The translations under genes were made by a program, and so were the position numbers. Below, in pieces: positions 1 to 8,108 of a DNA stretch of 64,000 nucleotides. The notes under the pieces are model-generated. The model was given only the letters and a program-made list of their open reading frames with translations. It searched no databases and was not told the origin of the DNA. Numbering within the stretch: position 1 is the stretch's first letter; every line of letters begins with the position of its first letter. Origin of the DNA: Glycomyces paridis (GTDB lineage: Bacteria > Actinomycetota > Actinomycetes > Mycobacteriales > Micromonosporaceae). The stretch is from assembly GCF_004912155.1 (NCBI RefSeq), contig NZ_STGX01000017.1, forward strand, positions 64,417 to 128,416, in the 5' to 3' direction.

Positions 1-462
1 CCCTTCGGGGGCGGCGGCGAGCCGGCCTTCGAAGCGGCCCATGACCTCGGCTTCGCGCCGGTCCTCGGTCACGAGGAGCGAGCCGTCGCGCATTGCGAGG
101 ACCGCGCAGGCGTCGCCGAGCACGAGGTGCTCGACGCGGTCGGGTCCGGCGCGGAGGATCGCGACGGCCGCGAAGGGACTGCTGGCGTTCGTCACCTCGC
201 ACGAGTCGCGGTGAAGGTCGGTGATCGTGGTGATCGCGTCGGTCAGGATCGCGGCGAGCGGGCGCTCCGGCTCCTGCGGGAGCGCCGCGAGGAGGGCGCC
301 GCCAAGGCGGTGCGCGTACCAGGCCACGCCGTGGCGGCACAGGTGCCCGGCGTTCGGCACGCCCGCGCCGTCCACGAGGACCGCGCCGTTCGGCACGACG
401 CCCACGAAGTCCTCATTGGACCGCCCGGGGTGTCCGTCCAGGGTCGCCATCACCGCGCGCAT
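1..462 (-). CDS. PP2C-family-like protein phosphatase, C-terminus outside window
   Basis: The 5' part of a minus-strand gene; the 3' end lies before base 1. The start is the ATG at 462, just after an in-frame TGA that ends the upstream gene and 12 bases from it, with a GGAG site. The first 150 residues read like actinobacterial integrated protein phosphatase 2C domains: 'GRSNEDF' near residues 13-19, 'VLVDGAG' near 28-34, then 'HLVLGDACAVL' and a 'LVTEDRR' stretch. In the PP2C family the conserved Asp residues hold Mn/Mg and remove phosphate from Ser/Thr. Here the second signature is DGAG rather than the usual DGMG/DGVG, so catalytic ability is uncertain. It may be co-transcribed with the membrane protein upstream. 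Confidence 0.6.
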   Translation of the reverse strand, partial: MRAVMATLDGHPGRSNEDFVGVVPNGAVLVDGAGVPNAGHLCRHGVAWYAHRLGGALLAALPQEPERPLAAILTDAITTITDLHRDSCEVTNASSPFAAVAILRAGPDRVEHLVLGDACAVLAMRDGSLLVTEDRREAEVMGRFEGRLAAAPEG

Positions 463-474
463 GGGGTGCTCCGT

Positions 475-1008
475 TCAGCGGGTGAGCGCGTCGACGAGGG
501 CGACGAGCCCGGAGACGAGCAGGATCGGGCCCACGCTCGCGCCGACGACGGCGCTGACGGTGAGCGACTTCGCTCGCGCGACGAACACGGCGGCGACCGA
601 TGCGACGGTGACCAGGGCGGCCGTGACGTGCAGGGCCGGGGCCTGGAGTATCACCGCGAGCGGGAAGAAGTGCACGCCGACGACGAACGCGATCCACGCC
701 GACATGAGGTGGGCCTTCTTGCGGATCGCGAGGAAGGCCGCGCCGAGTCCGGCCGCGGCGAACTCGATGCCGACGATCACGCCGAACTGCGGACCGGTCT
801 CGGCGTCGATGACCGAGCCGTCGGACCAGTGCCGCCACAGCAGCAGGCCGCCCGCGACCGCCGTGAGACCACTGAGGATCGATCCGATCCGCAAGGGCCA
901 CAGCCAGGACTGCGGCGGCTTCTCCTGCGCCCAGCCGAACCAGGTCATGGCGAAGAAGCCGAAGACGGCCGCGGTCCCTGCGGCGTCGCGTAGGAATTCA
1001 GGGCTCAC
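475..1008 (-). CDS. Small polytopic membrane protein, function unknown
   Basis: The frame is open from 1227, but the first 73 codons are Arg/Pro-rich and overlap the promoter of the divergent gene. I place the start at GTG 1008 (V-S-P-E-F-L-R), giving about 177 residues. About five hydrophobic segments are visible: 'AAVFGFFAMTWFGWA', a Trp-containing segment, 'GVIVGIEFAAAGLGAAFLAI', 'AWIAFVVGVHFFPLAVI', and a last segment that closes on 'GLVALVDALTR'. No catalytic motif is seen. It ends 12 bases before the PP2C-like gene, so the two probably form an operon. No clear Shine-Dalgarno sequence precedes GTG 1008, so the start is moderately uncertain. Confidence 0.6.
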   Translation of the reverse strand: MSPEFLRDAAGTAAVFGFFAMTWFGWAQEKPPQSWLWPLRIGSILSGLTAVAGGLLLWRHWSDGSVIDAETGPQFGVIVGIEFAAAGLGAAFLAIRKKAHLMSAWIAFVVGVHFFPLAVILQAPALHVTAALVTVASVAAVFVARAKSLTVSAVVGASVGPILLVSGLVALVDALTR

Positions 1009-1226
1009 GTCAGGCGCCAATCCAGGGGTGGTGGTGGGGGAACGGCCGCGCGGCCGCGCCGTCGCCTGCCAGACTATCCGCCGCGGGGGCAACCCTTCCC
1101 GCAGGCCGCGGCGTCCTTCCCTTGACCGCGCCCGGGGCCGGCGAACCGGCCCCGACCGGCCGCGGCGGTGGATCCGCCCCGCCGCACCGGGTATGCTTGA
1201 CAGCTCGCCGATGATCGGAGCCTCCA

Positions 1227-1814
1227 TTGATCCGACCGCTGACCGGACTTCCCGACCCCGCGCCGCGGAGGTCCCTCGCGGCGACCTGGCTGGCTGCCGT
1301 CGTCGCCGGGGTGGCGCTGGTGTGCGCCGTCGCCGCCTGGCTCGCGGCCTCGCGGACCCGGGCCGACGCCGCGGCGCGGCTCATCGACCGCGACGACGAC
1401 CTGGTCGAGTACCACCTGCTGCGGCTCGAGGAACTCGTCCAGTTCCGCTTCCTCGACCTCGCGACGGCCTACCTCGCGATCGCGATCCTCTTCGCCGCCT
1501 TGGCCGTGGCGGTCCGCATCGGTCCACGATGGTCGGTCGTCCTCACCGGTTCGCTCAGCGCCGCAGGGGCGCTCATCATGGCCCGCGTCGGACTCGGACG
1601 CCTCCTCGACGGCCTGCCGCAGGTCGGCGGCTGGGGCCAGGACGAACTCGCGCCGCTGCTCACCGAGGCCGCGCCCTCCTGGTTCGGCACCGCCGCCCAG
1701 CTGCCGCTGCTCGCGACCTTCGCCGGACTGCCGCTCATCCTGGTGCTGCTGTTCAACGGCTACTTCCGCGCCCGCGCCGAACGCGGGACGAACGGTCCCG
1801 AACTGGGCTGGTGA
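1227..1814 (+). CDS. Small membrane protein, function unknown
   Basis: A 195-residue product starting at TTG 1227, chosen because GGAG sits at 1217-1220 with normal spacing. Four membrane segments are visible: residues about 17-40, 79-95, 103-120 and 155-175. Between the first two is an acidic/basic extracytoplasmic or cytoplasmic stretch rich in Asp and Arg. No enzyme motif or known family signature is recognised. It is transcribed divergently from the membrane protein that begins at 1008. The intervening sequence contains a TTGACA-like hexamer at about 1197-1202. Confidence 0.6.
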   Translation: MIRPLTGLPDPAPRRSLAATWLAAVVAGVALVCAVAAWLAASRTRADAAARLIDRDDDLVEYHLLRLEELVQFRFLDLATAYLAIAILFAALAVAVRIGPRWSVVLTGSLSAAGALIMARVGLGRLLDGLPQVGGWGQDELAPLLTEAAPSWFGTAAQLPLLATFAGLPLILVLLFNGYFRARAERGTNGPELGW

Positions 1815-1884
1815 CCCGAAAGCCCCTTGCGTCCCACGGCGCGCGTGCGTATCGTGCGTTCCGCCTGCGACGAAAGGAACGCCG

Positions 1885-2535
1885 ATGATCCCCGATCCGT
1901 CAGTGCTGCACCCTATGCCGGGATTCCCGCGCGTGGTCTTCCTCAAGCCGCTCATCGCCTCCGAGAAGATCGAGGTCGGCGACTACACGTACTACGACGA
2001 CCCCGACGCCGCGACGCGGTTCGAGGAGCGGAACGTCCTCTACTCCTACGGCCCCGAGAAGCTCGTCATCGGCAAGTACTGCGCGCTCGCGACCGGCACG
2101 AAGTTCCTCATGGCCGGCGCCGACCACCCCATGGTCGGCGTCTCCACCTTCCCGTTCGCGATCTTCGGCGGCGAGTGGGCCGAGCGCACCTTCGACATCG
2201 TCATGAACGTCGACAGCCGCGGCGACACCGTCGTCGGCAACGACGTCTGGTTCGGCTACGACACGACGGTCATGCCCGGCATCCGCATCGGCGACGGCGC
2301 GATCATCGCCTCCGGCGCGGTCGTCACCGCCGACGTCGCGCCCTACACGATCGTCGGCGGCAACCCGGCCAAGCCGATCCGCTCCCGCTTCGACGAGGAG
2401 GGCGTCGAGCAGCTCCTGCGCGCCGCCTGGTGGGACTGGCCCGTCGAGCTCGTCACCGAGCACGCCCGCACCATCATGTCAGGCACCCCCGCCGACATCG
2501 CCGCGATCGCCGCCGAACACGGCCTCGAACGCTGA
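1885..2535 (+). CDS. CatB/Vat-like xenobiotic O-acetyltransferase
   Basis: A 216-residue left-handed beta-helix acyltransferase. Imperfect hexapeptide repeats run from 'LVIGKYCALATGTKFLM' through 'GNDVWFGYDTTVMPGIRIGDGAIIASGAVVTADV' to 'YTIVGGNPAKPIRSRF', which is the usual end of the helix. The His in 'AGADHPM' sits where the catalytic His of CatB/Vat enzymes lies. Members use acetyl-CoA to acetylate hydroxyls of chloramphenicol, streptogramin A or unrelated small molecules, so the substrate cannot be named. The start ATG 1885 has GAAAGGA at 1871-1877. Transcription ends at the strong hairpin at 2549-2584. It is a possible resistance determinant but lies 26 kb from the biosynthetic locus. 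Confidence 0.85.
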   Translation: MIPDPSVLHPMPGFPRVVFLKPLIASEKIEVGDYTYYDDPDAATRFEERNVLYSYGPEKLVIGKYCALATGTKFLMAGADHPMVGVSTFPFAIFGGEWAERTFDIVMNVDSRGDTVVGNDVWFGYDTTVMPGIRIGDGAIIASGAVVTADVAPYTIVGGNPAKPIRSRFDEEGVEQLLRAAWWDWPVELVTEHARTIMSGTPADIAAIAAEHGLER

Positions 2536-2548
2536 ACCCCGAGACGAG

Positions 2549-2584
2549 AAGGGGCCCGCGCGGCAAACGCCGCGCGGGCCCCTT
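2549..2584. terminator. 16-bp stem hairpin terminator after the acetyltransferase
   Basis: A perfect inverted repeat: left arm 2549-2564, loop AAAC, right arm 2569-2584. The arms are GC-rich and flanked by AA/TT. It lies 13 bases after the acetyltransferase stop. Confidence 0.85.
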
Positions 2585-2738
2585 CGCATTCTGCGGGCCG
2601 CTCTCTTTCGGGTGAACAATCGGCTCGCGCGGTCCGCCGGCGCCGATTCCTGTCGGACCCGGGTGGCACGCTGGCCCCTACAGTCGCTTCCCCTCTGGGT
2701 GGGTGGGGATTAGGGATGGCAGGAGCCGGTCGCGAGCC

Positions 2739-3347
2739 CTACTCGGCCTTGGCGATCGCAGCGGCGTAGCGCGCCGCCACGTCCTGCCAGTTCACGACCT
2801 CCCACATGGCCTTCACGAAGTCCGGGCGCACGTTCTTGTACTGGAGGTAGTACGCGTGCTCCCAGGCGTCGAAGGCCAGCAGCGGCACCGAGGTCTGCGC
2901 GACGTTCCCGTGGTGGTCGTACACCTGCTCCACGATGAGCCGCTTCGAAGTCGGCTCGAACGACAGCACGCCCCAGCCCGAACCCTGCACGAGCGTCGTC
3001 GCCGCCGAGAGCTGCCCGTGGAAGCCCTCGAACGACCCGAAGTACTCGCCGATCGCGTCGGCCAGATCGCCCTCGGGGCGCCCGCCGCCGTCCGGGCTCA
3101 TGTTCTCCCAATACAGGGAATGCAGCACGTGCCCCGAGACGTTGAACGCGAGCGTCTTCTCCAGACCCACGATCCCGCCGAAGTCGCCCTTGTCGCGCGC
3201 CTCGGCGATCCGCTCGATGGTGTCGTTGGCGCCCTTGACGTACGCCGCGTGGTGCTTGTCGTGGTGCAGTTCCAGGATGTGCCCGTTGATGTGCGGCTCC
3301 AGCGAGCCGTAGTCGTAAGGCAGATCGGGCAGCGTGTAGACGGTCAT
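2739..3347 (-). CDS. Superoxide dismutase, Fe/Mn type
   Basis: A 202-residue cytosolic Fe/Mn SOD that converts superoxide to peroxide and oxygen. Metal ligands are visible in order: His in '[10 protein letters not shown]'-type context (residue about 26), the second His in '[13 protein letters not shown]', then '[14 protein letters not shown]' with the Asp and His ligands. Length matches the family. The start is ATG 3347. The gene stands alone: it is followed by about 100 bases without a gene and preceded by two nickel-box-like sites (3367-3383 and 3401-3417). That arrangement suggests Nur-type repression by nickel, as known for Streptomyces sodF. Iron versus manganese use cannot be told from sequence alone. 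Confidence 0.95.
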   Translation of the reverse strand: MTVYTLPDLPYDYGSLEPHINGHILELHHDKHHAAYVKGANDTIERIAEARDKGDFGGIVGLEKTLAFNVSGHVLHSLYWENMSPDGGGRPEGDLADAIGEYFGSFEGFHGQLSAATTLVQGSGWGVLSFEPTSKRLIVEQVYDHHGNVAQTSVPLLAFDAWEHAYYLQYKNVRPDFVKAMWEVVNWQDVAARYAAAIAKAE

Positions 3348-3366
3348 CTGACGCCTCTCTCACTTG

Positions 3367-3383
3367 TGGCAACACTTTTGCAA
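3367..3383 (-). promoter_or_regulatory. Nur-box-like operator, proximal
   Basis: The plus strand reads TGGCAA-N5-TTGCAA, 20 bases upstream of the SOD start. The nickel-responsive Fur-family repressor Nur of Streptomyces is known to bind TTGCAA-N5-TTGCAA; here one base differs in the first half. The location would overlap the transcription start or core promoter, which fits repression. Confidence 0.55.
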
Positions 3384-3400
3384 CAGCAACGCTTCCACAA

Positions 3401-3417
3401 CTGCAAGTGCTATGCAA
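3401..3417 (-). promoter_or_regulatory. Nur-box-like operator, distal
   Basis: The plus strand reads CTGCAA-N5-ATGCAA, a second TGCAA pair with the same 5-base spacer, its centre 34 bases from the proximal box. Two mismatches to the remembered consensus make this weaker than the proximal site, but spacing and phase are preserved. Confidence 0.4.
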
Positions 3418-3501
3418 TAGAACGCGGCACGAGTCGCCCCGTGAGCCCCGTCGTCTTAAGACCGCCGACCCGGACCCGAACGCGCGCACCGCCTCCGCAC
3501 C

Positions 3502-4617
3502 TCACCGCGACAGGCGCCGAATCCCCTCCACGATCCCCGGCAGCGCCTCCAGGAACCGCTCCACCTCCGCTTCCGTCGACTCCCGGTGCAGCGACACCCG
3601 CACGTTCCCGTGGCTCAGCACCCCCATCGCCTGGAGCACGTGCGAAGGCCGCAGCCGCGTCGAGGCGCACGCCGAACCCGACGACACCGCGAACCCCGCC
3701 CGGTTCAACTCCGTCAGCAGCACCTCCCCGTCCACCCCCAGGCACGAGAACGTCACGATGTGCGGCAGCCGGTCCACCGGATCGCCCGGCAGCTCCACCT
3801 CCGGCACCGTCTCGGCGATGTGCTCCCTGATCCGCGCCGTCAGCACCCGCATCCGCGCCGACAGCGCCTCCCGCTCCGCCACGACCGCCCGCAGCGACGC
3901 CGCCGCGGCGACCGCCGCCGGCACGTCCACCTCACCGACCGCCTCCCGCACCGAGGAGTCCTCGCCCGGGAACGGATTGCGCCAGCGCACCCCCCGGCGC
4001 ACCACCAGCAGCCCCGTCCCGGACGGACCGCCCCACTTGCGGGCGCTGGCGGCCAGGACCGACCAGCCCTCGGGCACCGTCTCCCACGGCAGGCTCGCCG
4101 CCGCGTCGCACACCAGTGGCACGCCGCCCGCGTTCGCGGCGATCGCCGAGATCGGCTGACGGGTCCCGACCTCGTGGTTGGCGCTCTGCACGACCAGTAC
4201 CGAGGCGTCTTCCACCCCGGCGAGCGGATCGGCGTCGACCCTCCCGGCGCGGTCCACCGGCGCCGTCACGACCGAGCCGCCGCGGGACGCGTGCCACTCG
4301 GCGGCGTGCAGCACCGAGGAGTGCTCGACGGCGCTGTGGACCAGCGGACCGGGCGCGCTGCGGGCCGCGATCACGCCGAGTACCCCGGCGTGCACCGCCT
4401 GTGTCCCGCCCGATGTGAAAACGACCTCATCGGGGTCGACGCCCAGCGAGGACGCCGCCGACTGACGGGCCGCCTCCAGCAGCATCCGCGACCGCCTGCC
4501 CAATGTGTACAGTCTCCCGGGCCCGGCCCAGCCCTCTGACAAAGCCGCAGCATAGGCGTCCCGCGCCGCCGGATGGGGCGGCTGCGCGGTGGCGCCGTCG
4601 AAGTAGGTCTCGCTCAC
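3502..4617 (-). CDS. Cysteine desulfurase / class V aminotransferase
   Basis: A 371-residue PLP enzyme of the NifS/IscS fold. The start is GTG 4617 ('VSETYFDGATAQPPH'), the usual N-terminus of the family. The PLP Lys is in 'ASARKWGGPSGTG'. The sulfur-carrying Cys is in 'SSGSACAS', and 'SANHEVGT' and 'VFTSGGTQA' are the usual cofactor-binding segments. The reaction would be cysteine to alanine plus protein persulfide for Fe-S or thio-cofactor assembly. The Lys context 'SARK' replaces the usual 'SxHK', so a related lyase function is possible. It is divergent from ctaC, whose start lies about 140 bases away. No scaffold gene is adjacent. Confidence 0.85.
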   Translation of the reverse strand: MSETYFDGATAQPPHPAARDAYAAALSEGWAGPGRLYTLGRRSRMLLEAARQSAASSLGVDPDEVVFTSGGTQAVHAGVLGVIAARSAPGPLVHSAVEHSSVLHAAEWHASRGGSVVTAPVDRAGRVDADPLAGVEDASVLVVQSANHEVGTRQPISAIAANAGGVPLVCDAAASLPWETVPEGWSVLAASARKWGGPSGTGLLVVRRGVRWRNPFPGEDSSVREAVGEVDVPAAVAAAASLRAVVAEREALSARMRVLTARIREHIAETVPEVELPGDPVDRLPHIVTFSCLGVDGEVLLTELNRAGFAVSSGSACASTRLRPSHVLQAMGVLSHGNVRVSLHRESTEAEVERFLEALPGIVEGIRRLSR

Positions 4618-4758
4618 CGACCCAATGTAGAAGACTTCCGGCGCCGAACCCAACCCCTTGCGCCCCGAGGCGCGGGCCAAGCAGTAGGCTCTTGCCGTCA
4701 TGATCTGCGCCCTGCCGCCGGCCCGGCGGCGGACGCGGAGCCGAGCGCTGAGAAAGGC

Positions 4759-5679
4759 ATGAGACAGGTGGTCGGAAAACCGTCCCGAGTACGTCGCGGC
4801 CGAGCCCGCCGCACGATAGGTCTCACCGGGATCGCCGCGCTGCTCCCCGTCGTCCTCGCGGGTTGCAGCCTTGACGACGCGTTCTACCTCGGCTGGCCCC
4901 GCACGCGCCCCACGACCCAGTCCGAGCAGATGTTCGACCTGTGGATCGGCTCGACCGTGGCCGCGCTCGTCGTCGGCCTCATCGTCTGGGGCCTCACGTT
5001 CTGGTGCATCGCCGCCTACAAGAAGCGCGACACCGACACCGAGCTGCCCCGCCAGACCAAGTACAACCTGCCCGCGGAGCTGACCTTCACGGCCCTGCCG
5101 TTCGTGCTCATCGGCGTCCTCTTCTACTACACGGTCATCGTGCAGGACGAGGTCACCGAGATGAGCGACGACCCGTACGCGTGCACGCAGGTCACCGCGT
5201 TCAAGTGGAACTGGCAGTTCACGTACACCGACGCCGACTGCGAGCCCCTCACCGGCGCCGACGGCCGCCCCGTGACCGAGACCGGGAACTCCGAATACAT
5301 CCCGATCATCGTGGTCCCCAACGAGGACGACGTCCGCTTCGAGGCCAACGCCGAGGACGTCATCCACTCCTTCTGGGTCCCCGACATGCTCTTCAAGCGC
5401 GACGTCATCCCCGGCGGCGAGGACCAGACCACCCGCTGGGAGGTCGACTTCAACACCGAGGGCACCTTCGTCGGCCGCTGCGCCGAACTCTGCGGCGCCT
5501 ACCACGCCTTCATGAACTTCGAGATGCGCGTGGTCAGCCCCGAGGACTACGAGACCTTCGTGAACGCCCGCGTCGAGGGCATGACCACGCCGGAGGCCCT
5601 CGAGCTCATCGGCCAGGACGCGTACGCGACCACGACGCATCCATTCGACACCGACCCGGCTTCGGGCGAAGCGAGCTAA
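4759..5679 (+). CDS. ctaC: Cytochrome c oxidase subunit II
   Basis: A 306-residue membrane-anchored subunit of the aa3 oxidase that takes electrons from the cytochrome bc branch at its CuA centre. The start ATG 4759 follows GAGAAAGG. It has an Arg-rich N-terminus and a lipobox 'VVLAGC' with Cys near residue 36, as in actinobacterial CtaC. Two transmembrane helices follow ('AALVVGLIVWGLTFWCIAAY' and 'LPFVLIGVLFYYTVIV'), then a cupredoxin domain. CuA ligands are complete: His in 'EDVIHSFWVPDM' and Cys-Cys-His-Met in 'GRCAELCGAYHAFM'. It is followed 9 bases later by ctaF. No ctaD lies between, unlike in Streptomyces. Confidence 0.95.
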   Translation: MRQVVGKPSRVRRGRARRTIGLTGIAALLPVVLAGCSLDDAFYLGWPRTRPTTQSEQMFDLWIGSTVAALVVGLIVWGLTFWCIAAYKKRDTDTELPRQTKYNLPAELTFTALPFVLIGVLFYYTVIVQDEVTEMSDDPYACTQVTAFKWNWQFTYTDADCEPLTGADGRPVTETGNSEYIPIIVVPNEDDVRFEANAEDVIHSFWVPDMLFKRDVIPGGEDQTTRWEVDFNTEGTFVGRCAELCGAYHAFMNFEMRVVSPEDYETFVNARVEGMTTPEALELIGQDAYATTTHPFDTDPASGEAS

Positions 5680-5688
5680 GGGAGCGCC

Positions 5689-6135
5689 ATGAAGACTGAG
5701 AACCGGCTCTTCGCCATCGTGATGGTCTCGATGTTCATCTTCGCGGCCATCTACGCGTGGGTCACCAAGATCAACGACAACCCCGCCTACGGGATGCCCA
5801 ACGAGATCGAACCGGTCGGCACCCTCGCCCTGATCTTCTCGGGCCTGCTGACCCTCATGGTCTGGCTGTTCTTCTGGTTCATCGCCCGGCGCATCGACCC
5901 GCGCCCCGAGGACCGCGCCGACGGCGAGATCTCCGACGTCTCCGGCGAGGTCGGCTTCTTCAGCCCCGGCTCGTACTGGCCGCTGGGCCTGGCGCTGACC
6001 GCGGTCGTCTCCGGCATCGGCGTCGTCTTCTGGCTCCCCTGGCTCCTCATCGCCGGCGGCGTGGCCCTGCTGTTCGCCGTGGGCGGCTACCTCTTCGAGT
6101 ACTACACGGGCACGCGCAAGCTCGGCCCGCAGTAG
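5689..6135 (+). CDS. ctaF: Cytochrome c oxidase subunit IV
   Basis: A 148-residue actinobacterial oxidase subunit with about four membrane helices. These form pairs around 'LFAIVMVSMFIFAAIYAW', 'VGTLALIFSGLLTLMVWLFFWFIARR', 'YWPLGLALTAVVSGIGVVFWL' and 'WLLIAGGVALLFAVGGYLFEYY'. The GAVGFFSPGSYWP-like central loop, here 'GEVGFFSPGSYWP', is characteristic. The start ATG 5689 has GGGAG upstream, and the gap to ctaC is 9 bases, so the two are co-transcribed. It stabilises the aa3 oxidase. The unit ends at the hairpin at 6146-6174. Confidence 0.93.
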   Translation: MKTENRLFAIVMVSMFIFAAIYAWVTKINDNPAYGMPNEIEPVGTLALIFSGLLTLMVWLFFWFIARRIDPRPEDRADGEISDVSGEVGFFSPGSYWPLGLALTAVVSGIGVVFWLPWLLIAGGVALLFAVGGYLFEYYTGTRKLGPQ

Positions 6136-6145
6136 ACCGGCGACG

Positions 6146-6174
6146 AAGGCCCGGGGCGGGTGCCCCGGGCCTTT
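6146..6174. terminator. Hairpin terminator after ctaF
   Basis: An 11-bp perfect stem (6146-6156 with 6163-6173), 6-base loop, followed by TTT. It lies 10 bases after the ctaF stop. Confidence 0.85.
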
Positions 6175-6233
6175 CGCGTGTCCGCCACCGTCCCAACGCC
6201 ACTGCCGCCCCCCGCCGGACCGGTGGGTAGGGT

Positions 6234-6767
6234 ATGCCGGTGACTCCCTCTGTGCAGCGCCGGAAGGCGCCGCTCCTGCGGCGCCTGGCCGGAACGGTGT
6301 TCTACAGCCTGCCGCACCCGATGCGGCGGCGCATCGTGCGGATCGCCACGCCCACCTACACGCTCGGCTCCGTGGTCCTGGTGACGGACGCCGACCGCGA
6401 GCGCCTCCTCATGCTCCGCCAGCCCCCAGGGCGCCGCTGGACCCTCCCCGCGGGCCTGCTGAACCGCCGCGAGCAGCCCATCGAAGGCGCCCGGCGCGAA
6501 CTCGCCGAGGAGACCGGCATCGAAGCCGACCTCGCCGAACTCGCCCCCGCCGACCCCAACGCCGTCGTCCACACCCACGGCCGCTGGGTCGACAACGTCT
6601 TCCGCCTCGTCCGCGACCCCGCGACCACCCAGATCATCGTCGACGGCCACGAAGTCTGGGACGCCGGCTGGCACCCCGTCGACGACCTCCCCGAAATGAC
6701 CCGCGCCACCGCCAAGCTCCTGTCCCACTACGACCTCGGCCCCCTGGCGAACGAGCCCGAGGACTGA
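6234..6767 (+). CDS. Nudix hydrolase
   Basis: A 177-residue protein. The complete Nudix box GX5EX7REUXEEXGU is present: Gly in 'GLLNRREQ', then 'EGARRELAEETGI' (residues about 79-101). The family hydrolyses nucleoside diphosphates linked to another moiety, using Mg held by the RELxEE glutamates; the substrate cannot be inferred. The basic N-terminus (residues 1-35) precedes the first strand 'TLGSVVLVTD'. The gene stands alone, after the ctaF terminator and convergent with rnpB. Confidence 0.88.
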   Translation: MPVTPSVQRRKAPLLRRLAGTVFYSLPHPMRRRIVRIATPTYTLGSVVLVTDADRERLLMLRQPPGRRWTLPAGLLNRREQPIEGARRELAEETGIEADLAELAPADPNAVVHTHGRWVDNVFRLVRDPATTQIIVDGHEVWDAGWHPVDDLPEMTRATAKLLSHYDLGPLANEPED

Positions 6768-6852
6768 GCCCCGACGGAGCAAAAGGGTGGGAACGCCGCC
6801 GACCGAAGGTCGACGAGGCGTACGCGCCGAACCGGCGCCGCGATCGCGAAGT

Positions 6853-7253
6853 GGGGGACGAGACGGCCGGTACGCCGGGTTCTGTCGAGAGCGGTCATCC
6901 ATCTAGGCGCGCCGTTGCCGACGTGCTCGAGCGGTCTACCCGCGAAGGTGCGCGCCGCGTCGCGGCGCGTGTCGGGCGGGCCGCCCTCGGACCTTCGCGC
7001 AGGGCCTCGCGGCCCCTCTTGACCTTGCTCCGGGTGGGGTTTACCGAGCCGCCGCCGTCACCGGCGGCGCTGGTGGTCTCTTACACCACCGTTTCACCCT
7101 TACCGGCCGAAGCCGGCGGTCTGTTCTCTGTGGCACTGTCCCGCGGGTCGCCCCGGGTCGCCGTTAGCGACCACCCTGCCCTGTGGAGCCCGGACGTTCC
7201 TCGCCAGTGAAGGTCACCCGTCACTGCCGCGACCGCCTGGCCATCTCGTCCCA
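6853..7253 (-). ncRNA. rnpB: RNase P RNA (bacterial type A)
   Basis: Minus-strand catalytic RNA of RNase P, which trims tRNA 5' leaders. The universal 5' core 'GAGGAACGTCCGGGCTCC' (ending near 7185) and the 'ACAGTGCCACAGAGAACAGA' block just downstream are present, as is the 3' core 'ATGGATGACC' plus 'CAGAACCCGGCGTACCGGCC'. The ends form helix P1: GGGACGAGA near 7252-7244 pairs exactly with TCTCGTCCC at 6863-6855. The ends given are therefore helix-based estimates. Length is about 400 nt, usual for high-GC actinobacteria. It is divergent from the exporter gene at 7280. Confidence 0.96.
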
Positions 7254-7279
7254 GCGGTAAAGCGTACGCTGCCGGAGCC

Positions 7280-8038
7280 ATGAATCTGCTCCAGGTCTCC
7301 GCCCTCGTCCTCGCCGGCCTCGCCGGCGGCGGGCTCAACGCCGTGGCCGGCGGCGGCTCGCTCATCACCTACCCGACCCTGATGGCCGTCGGCGTCCCCC
7401 CGCTCCTGGCCAACGCCACCAACGGCATCGCGGTCGCGCCCGCCTACGCCGCGGCGGCCGTCGGCTCCCGCGAGCACCTGCTCCCGCAGCGCGCCCGCGC
7501 CCTCCGGCTCATCCCGACCGCGCTCGTCGCCTCCGTGTGCGGCGCGCTGCTGCTGCTCAACACCCCCCACGAGGTGTTCGAGGCGATCGTGCCGTTCCTG
7601 GTCCTGGCCGCGACCCTCCTCATGGCGGTCGGCCCGTGGATCAACCGCAAGGTCACCGCCCGCAACGGCGGACGCGACCTGCACCCCGCCGCGCTCCACG
7701 TCGGCGTCTTCGCCGGCTGCCTGTACGGCGCGTACTTCAACGCCGCCCTCGGCCTCATCCTCATGGCCGTGATCGCCATGAGCCTGAGCGAGCGGCTCGT
7801 GCGGGTCGGCGCGCTCAAGAACTTCTGCACCACGATCGTCGGCGTGGTCACCTCCGTCATGTACGGGATCTGGGCCGACGTGGACTGGCTTGCGATCGCC
7901 GTCCTCGTCCCCGCGACCTTCCTCGGCGGCTACATCGGCGCCCGCATCTTCCAGCGCATTCCCGAACGGCCCCTGCGGATCGCGATCGTCGCCTACGGCC
8001 TCGTGCTCTCGGCGATCCTCCTCGCGCGCTCCCTCTGA
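7280..8038 (+). CDS. TauE/SafE (TSUP) family membrane exporter
   Basis: A 252-residue protein with about eight helices arranged as two repeats. The repeat signatures are 'GGGLNAVAGGGSLITYPTLMAVGVPPLLANATN' near residues 16-48 and 'GCLYGAYFNAALGLILMAVI' near 152-171. Family members carry sulfite, sulfonates or other organosulfur anions across the membrane; specificity cannot be told. ATG 7280 has only a crowded GGAG (7274-7277). A TACGCT hexamer at 7265-7270 suggests leaderless transcription. The promoter region is shared with rnpB on the other strand. Confidence 0.88.
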   Translation: MNLLQVSALVLAGLAGGGLNAVAGGGSLITYPTLMAVGVPPLLANATNGIAVAPAYAAAAVGSREHLLPQRARALRLIPTALVASVCGALLLLNTPHEVFEAIVPFLVLAATLLMAVGPWINRKVTARNGGRDLHPAALHVGVFAGCLYGAYFNAALGLILMAVIAMSLSERLVRVGALKNFCTTIVGVVTSVMYGIWADVDWLAIAVLVPATFLGGYIGARIFQRIPERPLRIAIVAYGLVLSAILLARSL

Positions 8039-8108
8039 ACCCGACCGAGGTCTGAGACTTCGCGCAAGTCACATGACGGCGCGCGCCGGGACGCGGAAGA
8101 ATGGGCCC

